From: a virus | Virus record (IMG/VR): IMGVR_UViG_3300025133_000506 | Coordinates: 1 to 27,394 of that record | DNA: 27,394 nucleotides | Reading direction: 5' to 3' (one strand) | Shown: positions 1 to 6,373 of the stretch, in pieces | Layout: each line of letters starts with the position of its first letter | How positions within the stretch are numbered: position 1 is the stretch's first letter | Translations under genes and position numbers: made by a program | The notes under the pieces: model-generated | The model's database searches: none | The model's input: the letters and a program-made list of their open reading frames with translations, nothing else | Told to the model about the DNA's origin: nothing

Positions 1-258
1 ATACCTATGAGCACATTCTCAGCGTTATTGAATAATGATTGGGATAGATTTATGGATTACCATATACATACGATGTATCCATTTGGTAGAGTTGTAAGAC
101 AAATAGACCAAACATTTGATGAGCCTTATGGCACTACATTTGGTAGAGGTATGCAACAATTCTTTAGACTACCTACTGATAAATTAGCAAGTAAGTACAA
201 GAAGTCTCAATTAGAGGAATCTAAGAGAGAATACATAGAAGGGATATTAAGTAATTAA
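1..258 (+). CDS. C-terminal end of a probable large virion protein (partial)
   Basis: The reading frame is open from the first base of the window, so this is probably the 3' end of a longer gene; an ATG at 7 would give 83 aa. The visible part has an aromatic, basic composition, with a PFGRVVRQ segment and a terminal LPTDKL followed by a charged helix (KYKKSQLEESKREY). Large internal virion proteins of phages often end this way, so I infer an internal or ejection-type structural protein at the end of the late operon. The next gene starts 2 nt after the stop. The family assignment is impression-level, and the protein could be a stand-alone small one. Confidence 0.5.
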   Translation: MPMSTFSALLNNDWDRFMDYHIHTMYPFGRVVRQIDQTFDEPYGTTFGRGMQQFFRLPTDKLASKYKKSQLEESKREYIEGILSN

Positions 259-260
259 AT

Positions 261-776
261 GTGTCCAATGGTCTCAATAAAGATGGAGGGATTAGCTTTG
301 ATAGAAAGCGTAATTTTAAGCCTAAAGAGCCTGAAATGTTCTCTCGTAAAGCACCTGATAAATCAGATAAAGAAGAGGAGAAATTAGATGAACAACCTCG
401 TAACCTTGATAAAGAAAGTTTACTACGAGCTGAAAGGTTGGCAAAGGCTCATAAAAGGGCAAAGCAAATTAACTTTTCAGGATTTGCTGTTAATGGGGGT
501 TCTATTGCAATGTTGTTTTTCGGTATTAATAATATTTTACTTGACCCTGAAACTGTAGGTATGGTTACAACTATTGAAGAGATGACTGGCGTTGAGTTAT
601 ACTATGATAAAATTATTGAGTTTATAGAAAAATTTAAAGCTCAAATAATATCTATATTTGGCTCAATACAATTAATGCTAGGCTATTACCAACAACTTAG
701 AGGGCGTATGAAAAATGCTGATAGAGAAGATACTTTTGCTTTTATTAATGAAGAGCTAGGAAAGGCAGGTTTATAA
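261..776 (+). CDS. Hypothetical membrane-associated late protein
   Basis: This 171-aa protein starts at GTG, 2 nt after the preceding stop. Residues 1-65 are highly charged, rich in K, E, D and R. Two hydrophobic segments follow, at about residues 73-95 (FSGFAVNGGSIAMLFFGINN) and about 128-145 (IISIFGSIQLMLGYY), separated by an amphipathic stretch. The C-terminus is charged. The stop overlaps the start of the next small membrane protein (TAATG), so the genes are probably translationally coupled. Its place beside a likely lysis cassette suggests a membrane protein of lysis or late virion assembly, but no family is recognised. Confidence 0.6.
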   Translation: MSNGLNKDGGISFDRKRNFKPKEPEMFSRKAPDKSDKEEEKLDEQPRNLDKESLLRAERLAKAHKRAKQINFSGFAVNGGSIAMLFFGINNILLDPETVGMVTTIEEMTGVELYYDKIIEFIEKFKAQIISIFGSIQLMLGYYQQLRGRMKNADREDTFAFINEELGKAGL

Positions 777-925
777 TGGACAATAAAGTAAGAATTGAAT
801 CTGTTATTAATTTATTTTACAAAACATTTATGTGCATTATATGGTATAAAATACTTATAGCACTACAAAGCTTAGTGCAGTTAGGATTAGCTGTACACAA
901 TCAAACTAACTCAATTTTTAAATAG
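776..925 (+). CDS. Small membrane protein, possible lysis accessory
   Basis: This 49-aa ORF starts with ATG overlapping the previous stop codon (TAATG). It has a hydrophobic stretch of about 24 residues (FMCIIWYKILIALQSLVQLG) after a short charged N-terminus, consistent with one membrane segment. It is the first of three consecutive tiny membrane-protein genes (776-1345), the usual layout of holin, antiholin and spanin modules. The role is inferred from size, topology and position only. Confidence 0.55.
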   Translation: MDNKVRIESVINLFYKTFMCIIWYKILIALQSLVQLGLAVHNQTNSIFK

Positions 926-932
926 GAACAAA

Positions 933-1109
933 ATGGATAGTATTAAAAGTTTTATAGATAGTACCGCAGGTACAGCAATAACAGGTATGGGAGGAGTAGT
1001 ACTAAGCTACTGGGATATGATACCTCAAGTTTTAAGAATATCAATCTTAGTAGTTACTTTAATTCATTTAATAGTTAGACTATATAAGGAAATTAAAATT
1101 TGGATATAA
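933..1109 (+). CDS. Small membrane protein, holin-like
   Basis: This 58-aa ORF starts at ATG 933 behind an AGGAA Shine-Dalgarno. After a short N-terminal amphipathic part and a Gly-rich stretch (GTAITGMGGVV), residues about 34-50 (RISILVVTLIHLIVRL) form a membrane segment. The protein ends in a basic tail (YKEIKIWI). The next gene begins at 1100, inside its 3' end. Its size, topology and neighbours fit a holin or antiholin, but no holin family was recognised. Confidence 0.55.
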   Translation: MDSIKSFIDSTAGTAITGMGGVVLSYWDMIPQVLRISILVVTLIHLIVRLYKEIKIWI

Positions 1110-1345
1110 CATTAATTCAAGAACTTGGACTCCCTTTAGCAGGTACTATTGGATTAGCTTGGCTTGTATTAAAGTTTATTAATTGGGGAAAAGACTATTT
1201 ACTTAAAGAAATAGAAGAGCTTAGAGGAGATATTGTGAGGTTAGAAAAAATTATAGTTCAGCTAATTGATAATGAAAAAAAGAATGAGATAACCTTAAAG
1301 GAAATCTCATCTAATCTAGATACTATAATTAAGGTTATAAAGTAG
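1100..1345 (+). CDS. Probable holin-like protein with one TM segment and a coiled coil
   Basis: This 81-aa protein uses a TTG start inside the previous gene (10-nt overlap). One N-terminal membrane segment at about residues 9-28 (LGLPLAGTIGLAWLVLKFI) is followed by a long charged coiled coil (residues about 33-80, KEIEELRGDIVRLEKI). This architecture is seen in BhlA/XhlA-type phage lysis proteins; membership is inferred, not demonstrated. It is the last plus-strand gene. Its stop overlaps the 3' end of the convergent minus-strand gene by 11 bp, and no hairpin terminator lies between them. Confidence 0.6.
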   Translation: MDITLIQELGLPLAGTIGLAWLVLKFINWGKDYLLKEIEELRGDIVRLEKIIVQLIDNEKKNEITLKEISSNLDTIIKVIK

Positions 1346-1523
1346 TATTCATATCTTTATTTAAATCCTTTTCTATTGTAGACGCTAGTTCTTCAATATT
1401 AGCAGGGTGGAGGACTAAGTGTCCTTCCCTTGTATGACTAACAGCTTTACTACAATCTATAATTTGACAATTCTTTTTCTTCATCGTCTGGATTATTTTT
1501 AAAATCAAATCCTGTGTAATCAT
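1335..1523 (-). CDS. Hypothetical protein at the end of the minus-strand block
   Basis: This 62-aa ORF starts at ATG 1523 with a GGAG Shine-Dalgarno 9 nt upstream. A second ATG 13 codons in has a weaker RBS. It overlaps the preceding gene by 74 nt in another frame. The middle contains CQIIDCSKAVSHTREGHLVL and the C-terminus is a charged helix. No family is recognised. It is the last gene of the minus-strand transcript and meets the late operon tail to tail. Confidence 0.5.
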   Translation of the reverse strand: MITQDLILKIIQTMKKKNCQIIDCSKAVSHTREGHLVLHPANIEELASTIEKDLNKDMNTTL

Positions 1524-1632
1524 TTATATCTACTCCTAGATTTTTTAATATATCTAATATAAGCTTTTTTTGTAGCTCTAAATCTATAACTAGATTATTT
1601 ATCCTATCATTCAACAGTTTTAAATCATTCAT
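1450..1632 (-). CDS. Hypothetical small helical protein
   Basis: This 60-aa ORF has a strong Shine-Dalgarno (AAAAAGGAGATAAA before ATG). Residues 1-35 predict a leucine-rich amphipathic helix or coiled coil (NDLKLLNDRINNLVIDLEL) and the tail is acidic (NPDDEEKE). A 13-bp perfect inverted repeat lies in its 5' leader (1687-1737). No function is recognised. Confidence 0.6.
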   Translation of the reverse strand: MNDLKLLNDRINNLVIDLELQKKLILDILKNLGVDINDYTGFDFKNNPDDEEKELSNYRL

Positions 1633-1686
1633 TTTATCTCCTTTTTAGATGTAAAGCTCTTGAAGGAGAATAGTTCCAAACAAGAT

Positions 1687-1737
1687 ATATAAGCAGGGTA
1701 CGGATAATCGCTACAATTTCTAAAACCCTGCTTATAT
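1687..1737 (-). other. 13-bp perfect hairpin in the 5' leader of the 1450-1632 gene
   Basis: Arms ATATAAGCAGGGT (1687-1699) and ACCCTGCTTATAT (1725-1737) are perfect inverted repeats around a 25-nt loop. The hairpin lies 109 nt downstream of the 1746-1958 coding start, between its stop and the next SD. On the minus strand it is not followed by a clear U-tract, so a simple intrinsic terminator is not favoured. A processing site, an RNA-stabilising element or a regulatory leader are all possible. Confidence 0.6.
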
Positions 1738-1745
1738 TGGCTCTA

Positions 1746-1958
1746 TCACCTACTTCCAATACCACCTTTTTTAATAGGTTTTTTATCGGTTTGTAAGTTT
1801 TTTACATCAGCATTCTCAGCATCTGCTTCTAAAGGCTTAACTATTTTATCAAGTATTCTGGCTATAGTTATTATTCCTAGTGATACATGTGTTCTAAATT
1901 TCTTATCATCACTAAAATCCCAATTATGATATTGGTCCTCAAGTTCTTTTAAAAACAT
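1746..1958 (-). CDS. Hypothetical protein downstream of the tRNA gene
   Basis: The start at 1958 is chosen because a strong GGAGGG Shine-Dalgarno sits 5 nt upstream. A longer frame to 2006 would start beside the tRNA 3' end without an RBS. The 70-aa product begins MFLKELEDQYHNWDFSDDKK and has a central helix (LGIITIARILDKIV). Its C-terminus is Lys/Gly-rich and basic (DKKPIKKGGIGSR). No family is recognised. It is probably cotranscribed with the tRNA and the AsnRS-like gene. Confidence 0.6.
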   Translation of the reverse strand: MFLKELEDQYHNWDFSDDKKFRTHVSLGIITIARILDKIVKPLEADAENADVKNLQTDKKPIKKGGIGSR

Positions 1959-2014
1959 TATTACCCTCCATATATTGTCTATTTGGTTTATTGTTAAACT
2001 TCTCATATTATTTG

Positions 2015-2098
2015 CAGTAGGGGTAGGAATCGAACCTACAAGAGCTCTCGCCCACTACCTAAACAGGGTAGCGTGTCTGCCAATTCCACCACCCTACT
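2015..2098 (-). tRNA. Leu-bodied class II tRNA with GUU (Asn) anticodon
   Basis: A complete cloverleaf folds on the minus strand. The acceptor AGTAGGG/CCCTACT has 7 perfect pairs. The D-arm GTGGAATTGGCAGACAC is of tRNA-Leu type. The anticodon stem CTACC/GGTAG has 5 pairs and its 7-nt loop CTGTTTA gives anticodon GUU at 2062-2064. A 15-nt variable arm forms a 4-bp stem (GGGC/GCTC) with a GAGA loop. The T-arm is GTAGG-TTCGATT-CCTAC. The discriminator is G73 and no CCA is encoded. The body and long variable arm are Leu/Ser-like. The anticodon loop differs from E. coli tRNA-Asn (CUGUUAA) only at position 37, where U replaces the usual purine. It starts 4 nt after the AsnRS-like stop. Its amino acid is uncertain: Asn by anticodon and G73, Leu or Ser by body. 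Confidence 0.9.
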
Positions 2099-2102
2099 AT
2101 AC

Positions 2103-2924
2103 CTATATTATTCCTTCTAATTTCATAGCTCTTGCCATTCTATTAACTCCAATTCCTGCCCCAAATCTTGGGAAGAAATCTAAGTTAAGATAATCGTCAA
2201 GTTCTTTCAAAACTCTTTCTTCAGTAAATTGCTTATATAATAAATTAGCATATTCTCCATCTGAAATAGATAGAAAATTATCATACATTTCATTAGCATT
2301 AGAACTTCTTTCTGCTGAACCTATAGTTTCCTGTCCATGCAAAATTACATCTACCTTATTATAGAGTTCTTGATTCTTAGAATTTTGTTTCATATTCCAG
2401 AATGGATGAGAGCGTTGAGGGAAATATTTTAAGAATATAACATCACCATAATCATCATGCATTTTTTCTTCATGCTCTGCCTCTAAATGTTTGACTTTAT
2501 AAGTATCACAAACACAATCATAATGCATATGAATAGAGTTTTTAAATCCAAGAAATTTTAACAACTCTTCTTCAGTAGCTATTAATGTAGCCATATCCCC
2601 TTTGCTTTCAAACTCAAACATTGGGAATATCTTTTGATGTCTACCTTTAATTGGATTAGGTTCATTACGATAGCTCGTAGAGACACAAAACACCCCCTCT
2701 AGCTGAGGATTTTTTAACATTTCATACTCTAACCACATCTGACCTGTTTGGGGTAGAGGATAGTTAATACCGTCAAATACAAATTGACTAATTGTCTTTG
2801 GGTCCTCACAAGCTGACAAGATACTTAACCTGCTTTGCGTTGGAACTTCTACAAATCCCTTTTCTTCTTTAAAATATCTTCTCATTTTATTTACTACTTT
2901 ATCATAGTCAAGTGTTTCGTACAC
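2103..2924 (-). CDS. AsnRS/AspRS-like class II aminoacyl-tRNA synthetase catalytic core
   Basis: This 273-aa protein starts at GTG 2924 (AGGAG 7 nt upstream; TAGTG overlap with the upstream gene). All three class II motifs are visible. Motif 1 is at about residues 20-33 (KGFVEVPTQ). Motif 2 has R86 and E88 (YRNEP), the RH pair at 95-96 and FEFE at about 103-106. Motif 3 is GAGIGVNR (255-262) with its arginine. HGQETIGSAERS (196-207) matches the substrate-site GxExxGGSxR region of AspRS/AsnRS. There is no N-terminal OB-fold anticodon-binding domain, so the size matches stand-alone cores such as the archaeal AsnRS-related asparagine synthetase. Possible roles are asparagine synthesis, charging the adjacent tRNA without reading its anticodon, or modifying another substrate. 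It does not look like bacterial AsnA. Confidence 0.85.
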   Translation of the reverse strand: MYETLDYDKVVNKMRRYFKEEKGFVEVPTQSRLSILSACEDPKTISQFVFDGINYPLPQTGQMWLEYEMLKNPQLEGVFCVSTSYRNEPNPIKGRHQKIFPMFEFESKGDMATLIATEEELLKFLGFKNSIHMHYDCVCDTYKVKHLEAEHEEKMHDDYGDVIFLKYFPQRSHPFWNMKQNSKNQELYNKVDVILHGQETIGSAERSSNANEMYDNFLSISDGEYANLLYKQFTEERVLKELDDYLNLDFFPRFGAGIGVNRMARAMKLEGII

Positions 2925-3220
2925 TAAGCTTCTCCTTCTTCTGAGTCTATTATGTCATCAGCAAAATAAACAATATTATCAATAGTTTCATCTGTTTCTC
3001 TAAGCTTTACCTTGAAAGATAAATCACCATTTTTATTAAGCATTATACCTTTATATGGTCCTGCTACTAAGGTTGTTTTATTATTTTCATTAGGTTCTAT
3101 TCTTTCAATAGCTTCTTCAATAGCATGTATATATTTATTACCTGTTACGCTGTACCCAAGAATTTTCCTGAGTACAGCCTTAAGGTTTTGAAGATGGTCT
3201 CTAATTAGGTTTCTCTTCAA
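2924..3220 (-). CDS. Hypothetical protein upstream of the AsnRS-like gene
   Basis: The open frame gives 98 aa from a TTG at 3220 with a weak AAGAAG RBS. An ATG at codon 60, preceded by AAAGG, would give only about 40 aa. The start is therefore uncertain. The C-terminal half looks beta-rich and then very acidic (YFADDIIDSEEGEA). A 30-nt near-perfect hairpin lies in the 5' part (3149-3178). The stop overlaps the GTG of the AsnRS-like gene, suggesting translational coupling. No family is recognised. Confidence 0.5.
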   Translation of the reverse strand: MKRNLIRDHLQNLKAVLRKILGYSVTGNKYIHAIEEAIERIEPNENNKTTLVAGPYKGIMLNKNGDLSFKVKLRETDETIDNIVYFADDIIDSEEGEA

Positions 3221-3452
3221 CTGATTCTTCTTTCTCGATATGTTTAGTTAAATCTTTAAGTTCTATCTTTATTAAAAGCTTTAACCTATTAATTTCCATA
3301 TAATCATTTTCATCAATAGCGTCTATCATTTTAGATACTAAATTTACCATTTGTTTAGACTTACTTTTCAATATATAAAGTCTATATAATGCATCACTTC
3401 TTTCTGTAATAAGCCTACTTATATCTTCTTCTAAACTATGCGTTTTACTCAT
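3201..3452 (-). CDS. Hypothetical coiled-coil protein
   Basis: This 83-aa, almost entirely helical, charged protein has heptad-like leucine and isoleucine spacing (SLEEDISRLITERSDALYRL; later EINRLKLLIKIELKDLTKHI). Its start overlaps the stop of the preceding gene by 8 nt and its end overlaps the next by 20 nt. No catalytic motif is seen. A role as a small adaptor or scaffold protein is possible but unsupported. Confidence 0.55.
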   Translation of the reverse strand: MSKTHSLEEDISRLITERSDALYRLYILKSKSKQMVNLVSKMIDAIDENDYMEINRLKLLIKIELKDLTKHIEKEESVEEKPN

Positions 3453-3654
3453 ATTCTAAAACTATCTCCATATATTTAGTGAACTCTTTTTGCCATTTCC
3501 ATGGTTTTTCAACAATATCCACAATAATCTTTGCTGGATATTGTTTTTCTACGACCAGCCATCTTAGAAATGGAATAAAATTATCACTACTTACATTAAT
3601 CAAGTTAAGTTTATTTAATTCTGGTTTTATTTTCTTCATTATTTCTTTTTTCAT
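3445..3654 (-). CDS. Hypothetical small protein
   Basis: This 69-aa protein has a basic N-terminus (MKKEIMKKIKPELNKLN) and an aromatic-rich centre (FIPFLRWLVVEK, KPWKWQKEFTKYME). Either of two nearby ATGs (codons 1 and 6) could start it; neither has a good Shine-Dalgarno. It overlaps the zinc-finger ORF 3611-3766 by 44 nt in a different frame. No family is recognised. Confidence 0.5.
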   Translation of the reverse strand: MKKEIMKKIKPELNKLNLINVSSDNFIPFLRWLVVEKQYPAKIIVDIVEKPWKWQKEFTKYMEIVLEYE

Positions 3655-3766
3655 CTATTTTTGTGAAGGTGCATCTATGTTCATCTGACCATAAAATACC
3701 ATGAGGTACTTCTTCTGCTTCGCTACTAACTATTTGTTTACATTCATTACATATAAATTTATTCAT
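3611..3766 (-). CDS. Small zinc-finger-like protein
   Basis: This 51-aa ORF starts at ATG 3766, overlapping the stop of the nuclease gene (TAATG) with GAGGG upstream. The N-terminus has a Cys-x2-Cys knuckle (FICNECKQ), followed about 20 residues later by H and C ligands (DEHRC), a plausible CCHC zinc site. The C-terminus is basic (EKRNNEENKTRIK). It belongs to a genome-wide set of tiny Cys-knuckle proteins here. Confidence 0.6.
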   Translation of the reverse strand: MNKFICNECKQIVSSEAEEVPHGILWSDEHRCTFTKIDEKRNNEENKTRIK

Positions 3767-4125
3767 TATTTAACCCTCTTTGGTTTTATTATATTTATAA
3801 AATCATCTAATGGTAAAGAGATGTATGGCTCTTTATGATTCTTTTTTATAACTAATGCAGGTATTGCATTCTCTCTTTTATTAGCTTCTGCTTGTTCTAC
3901 TGAACTCCAGAACTGTAGTCTTTCGACATTCTTACATTCAAAGCTAAATGGTATCTTTCTTTTAGCAAGAGGGGAGAGTTTTATATCCTCTCCCCTTTCA
4001 CCCATAATAGCACCTTTTATATCATCATCTTCTAACATAGGAAACGCATTCAGTAGTTGTTCTACTACATAATTTTGCAATGCTCTTCCTTTTGCTTTTG
4101 CTGATTTTGGTTTCAAATGAGCCAT
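3766..4125 (-). CDS. PD-(D/E)XK endonuclease, Holliday-junction-resolvase-like
   Basis: This 119-aa protein starts at ATG 4125 with a GGAAAAGG leader. A basic N-terminus (KPKSAKAKGRALQNYVVEQL) carries a likely catalytic helix. A GERGEDIKLSP acidic segment follows, then FSFECKN (the E-x-K element), then a helix LQFWSSVEQAEANKR, the usual order in small PD-(D/E)XK nucleases such as archaeal Hjc-like or phage endonucleases. It lies downstream of the primase-helicase gene, so I infer DNA processing or junction resolution during replication. The exact subfamily is not known. Confidence 0.75.
   Translation of the reverse strand: MAHLKPKSAKAKGRALQNYVVEQLLNAFPMLEDDDIKGAIMGERGEDIKLSPLAKRKIPFSFECKNVERLQFWSSVEQAEANKRENAIPALVIKKNHKEPYISLPLDDFINIIKPKRVK
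3800..3816 (-). promoter_or_regulatory. Divergent copy of the TTTACCAT..ATGAT element inside the nuclease CDS
   Basis: On the minus strand this reads TTTACCATTAGATGATTT, matching 15 of the 16 core positions of the cassette-array element. It ends 34 nt before the 3766 start codon, the same spacing as in the array. It falls within codons for LPLDD, so coincidence is possible. If real, it would drive the operon that contains the AsnRS-like gene and the tRNA. Confidence 0.35.
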
Positions 4126-4278
4126 CCTTTTCCATGATATGTATCTAATTGGATACTTATTCCTATTTTAGATAGGTGAAACGAAAATGTACAAAATATT
4201 CCATTTATACGCAATATTGTTAATTGAAACATTATTAGTTTAAAGAATTTTATGGAATAGCTTGTCATGTCGTTTTCT

Positions 4279-6138
4279 TTATCTCTGAGAAATCCTAGCA
4301 CGACCAATCTTTTGAGTGTCTTTTCCATAGCTTCCATTAACCAATTCATATTTAAATGTTTCTCCTATCATTTTCATTTCTACTCTAAATCCATTACCTG
4401 TCCTAGTTTTACCATCAGACACTATTTTTATAGGACTTTTTCTAGTCCCATCTATTAATATTAACTTATCGGCATTCTGTTCAATTGATGATGAATCTTT
4501 TGCACTATGGACATCAAGAGGCTTAGGTCTACCTCTCTCGTCTTTAGTTGCACCTCTAGATATATGAGCTACTCCGATAACAATAGTTTTAGTATCTATT
4601 GCCAATCTTTGTAGATTATATGATATTTGTTCCATTTTTCTCATATTATCTCTAACGCCATGAACTATTATTTTATCCATGGTATCCACCATAACTATAT
4701 CAGGTTGCTCTTGTACTACTAACTCTTTCATAGATTCAATATTTGGCTGTGAATCCATTAGCCTTATATGTTTAATAGCGTCTAAATATTCATCTACTAC
4801 ACTATGGTCTTGAGTTAGTTTACTTTTAACTGCTTCATATGTTTGATTATGTGATATTTGGAAGAATCTACATAGCAATAACTCACTAGGCATTTCAAGA
4901 GTTATATATAATATCTTAAACTCTTTTAATGATACTGATAAGTTCTGCAACCATGCTGATTTACCAACTCCTGTATCTGCTATTACTACTATAAACTGCC
5001 CTTCTTCCATGATATAATCAGTCCCTATATCCCAAACATCTCTAAGATTAAATTCAGTTCTAGACTGTAATAATCTTTGTATATATTCTTCTTTCACCTC
5101 TTTAGGTGTCTTAACTGATACTCCAAAATTCTTTGCTTGATAAAACTTGCAAAGAGTATCGCAGTATGAACTCATTATATGGTCATCACACCTGTATTTG
5201 TATTCATAATCATCATATACTCTTGCTATTTGATTATTACGCTCACTTTCAGGCAGATTGGGTATTGTAGCTCTAGCTATTGCTAATGATTGGTCTTTAT
5301 TTAAACCCCATACATTTTTCCAAACAACAGCCATTCTTAGCAAGGTGTTATTCCTACCATGCTCAAAACTACTATCAGCCATTTTCTGTACACAAGTTAC
5401 ATTACCATTATACTTAGTGCCTATTTTAGCATTACTAGGTTTAATAGTAGGAGTTTCTTTGACTATTCTTTTAGCTTTTTTATCACTCCAGATACTTTCA
5501 GGTGTTTCATCCCAGCCTAATGTTAATTGTGTATCAGCACATTCTAATTGTGATATATCTACATCATCACGCTTTTTAGCTAATTCACATACATTTTCAT
5601 ATGTACAATTTTTTAAACTATCATACATAATAGGTATTTTATATAGGTTAGATTTATTATTTATGGTATACTCTAATCTAATTATGCGAGCATTATCATA
5701 TATTAAATCAATATTATAGCCTTTAAAATCCCTTTTAAGAGTCTCTTTTAGCATTGCAGGAAGATTTTTACTAGGTTCAAATCCATAATAATCAGGAATT
5801 ATCACATGAAATCCTCTACCTGAAAACCATATCTGAATAAGGTCTTTATTAGCACCTCTTTCAATTAACGCTGAATGGAAATTCAAGACTTCTTTTACTA
5901 ATGCATTACCATCATCTTTAATATCGAAATCAAACAATATCCTATCAAGAGCATAAACACCTTTATAGTCTTTTATTGATTTACATTCATCTATACTATC
6001 GTCTAATAGAAACATAGACCTGTAGACCTCTGTTTCTAAATGCATATAATCTGTAGCATCTGCTATATCAATAAACTTACCTCTATTTGATAGGGCACCT
6101 GCTACTATTTCTATCTTTTTAGGGGTTTTATTATCCAT
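4279..6138 (-). CDS. AEP-type primase fused to a DnaB/RecA-like (SF4) helicase
   Basis: This 619-aa replication protein has an N-terminal archaeo-eukaryotic primase-type domain: the metal site LFDFD (D70, D72), SGRGFH (S106 to H111) and a basic segment RIIRLEY to NLYKIP (151-169). The linker contains PriCT-like helices and a Cys cluster (C317, C326, C330) that could bind zinc or an Fe-S cluster. The C-terminal half is a RecA-fold motor: Walker A ADTGVGKS (387-394), a LEMP segment (about 414), Walker B IVMVDT (481-486) and a GVAHISRG sensor/H4-like motif (522-529). The fusion would combine primer synthesis with unwinding, as T7 gp4 does with a different (TOPRIM) primase. It overlaps the upstream small gene by 28 nt. 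Confidence 0.85.
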   Translation of the reverse strand: MDNKTPKKIEIVAGALSNRGKFIDIADATDYMHLETEVYRSMFLLDDSIDECKSIKDYKGVYALDRILFDFDIKDDGNALVKEVLNFHSALIERGANKDLIQIWFSGRGFHVIIPDYYGFEPSKNLPAMLKETLKRDFKGYNIDLIYDNARIIRLEYTINNKSNLYKIPIMYDSLKNCTYENVCELAKKRDDVDISQLECADTQLTLGWDETPESIWSDKKAKRIVKETPTIKPSNAKIGTKYNGNVTCVQKMADSSFEHGRNNTLLRMAVVWKNVWGLNKDQSLAIARATIPNLPESERNNQIARVYDDYEYKYRCDDHIMSSYCDTLCKFYQAKNFGVSVKTPKEVKEEYIQRLLQSRTEFNLRDVWDIGTDYIMEEGQFIVVIADTGVGKSAWLQNLSVSLKEFKILYITLEMPSELLLCRFFQISHNQTYEAVKSKLTQDHSVVDEYLDAIKHIRLMDSQPNIESMKELVVQEQPDIVMVDTMDKIIVHGVRDNMRKMEQISYNLQRLAIDTKTIVIGVAHISRGATKDERGRPKPLDVHSAKDSSSIEQNADKLILIDGTRKSPIKIVSDGKTRTGNGFRVEMKMIGETFKYELVNGSYGKDTQKIGRARISQR

Positions 6139-6371
6139 GTTTTTTCCCTTGAATTGTTAGCCTCTTCTTCAATGGATACGCCTGTTAAAAGTTCCTTTTC
6201 TCTTAACCTTCTCCACTCTCTTTCATAAGAGCTAGTATTATGAAGAACTCCATACTTATCAAGCCCATGTAGTTTAATATTACCAAACTCATGAGAGGAG
6301 ATAGATACACTACCTCCCCCCATTTTAAACTGATGGTCTATAAAGTCTATTATAACTCCACCTATATTCAC
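6111..6371 (-). CDS. Hypothetical protein, possibly winged-helix-like
   Basis: This 86-aa protein starts at GTG 6371 with AGGAG 7 nt upstream. The middle has a helix with alternating charge (SYEREWRRLREKELLTG), followed by a short segment and a final strand (KTWIIKP). The order resembles a small winged-helix fold, but this is weak. It sits between the 175-aa protein and the primase-helicase, overlapping the latter. Confidence 0.55.
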   Translation of the reverse strand: MNIGGVIIDFIDHQFKMGGGSVSISSHEFGNIKLHGLDKYGVLHNTSSYEREWRRLREKELLTGVSIEEEANNSREKTWIIKPLKR

Positions 6372-6373
6372 AA

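Noticed and set aside
1975-2193. 72-aa plus-strand ORF over the tRNA
   Set aside because: It is antisense to the tRNA and the end of the synthetase gene, so it is a shadow.
2103-2924. Bacterial asparagine synthetase AsnA
   Set aside because: AsnA-specific segments are not visible; motifs match AspRS/AsnRS and archaeal AsnRS-related cores better.
4113-4349. 78-aa minus-strand ORF between the primase-helicase and nuclease genes
   Set aside because: It overlaps both neighbours, has no convincing RBS at either possible start, and the residue pattern (many F, I and L from AT-rich DNA) looks like an incidental frame across a 153-bp spacer.
5258-5719. 153-aa hydrophobic plus-strand ORF
   Set aside because: It is antisense within the primase-helicase gene, and its hydrophobic composition is that expected from reading a charged helical gene backwards.
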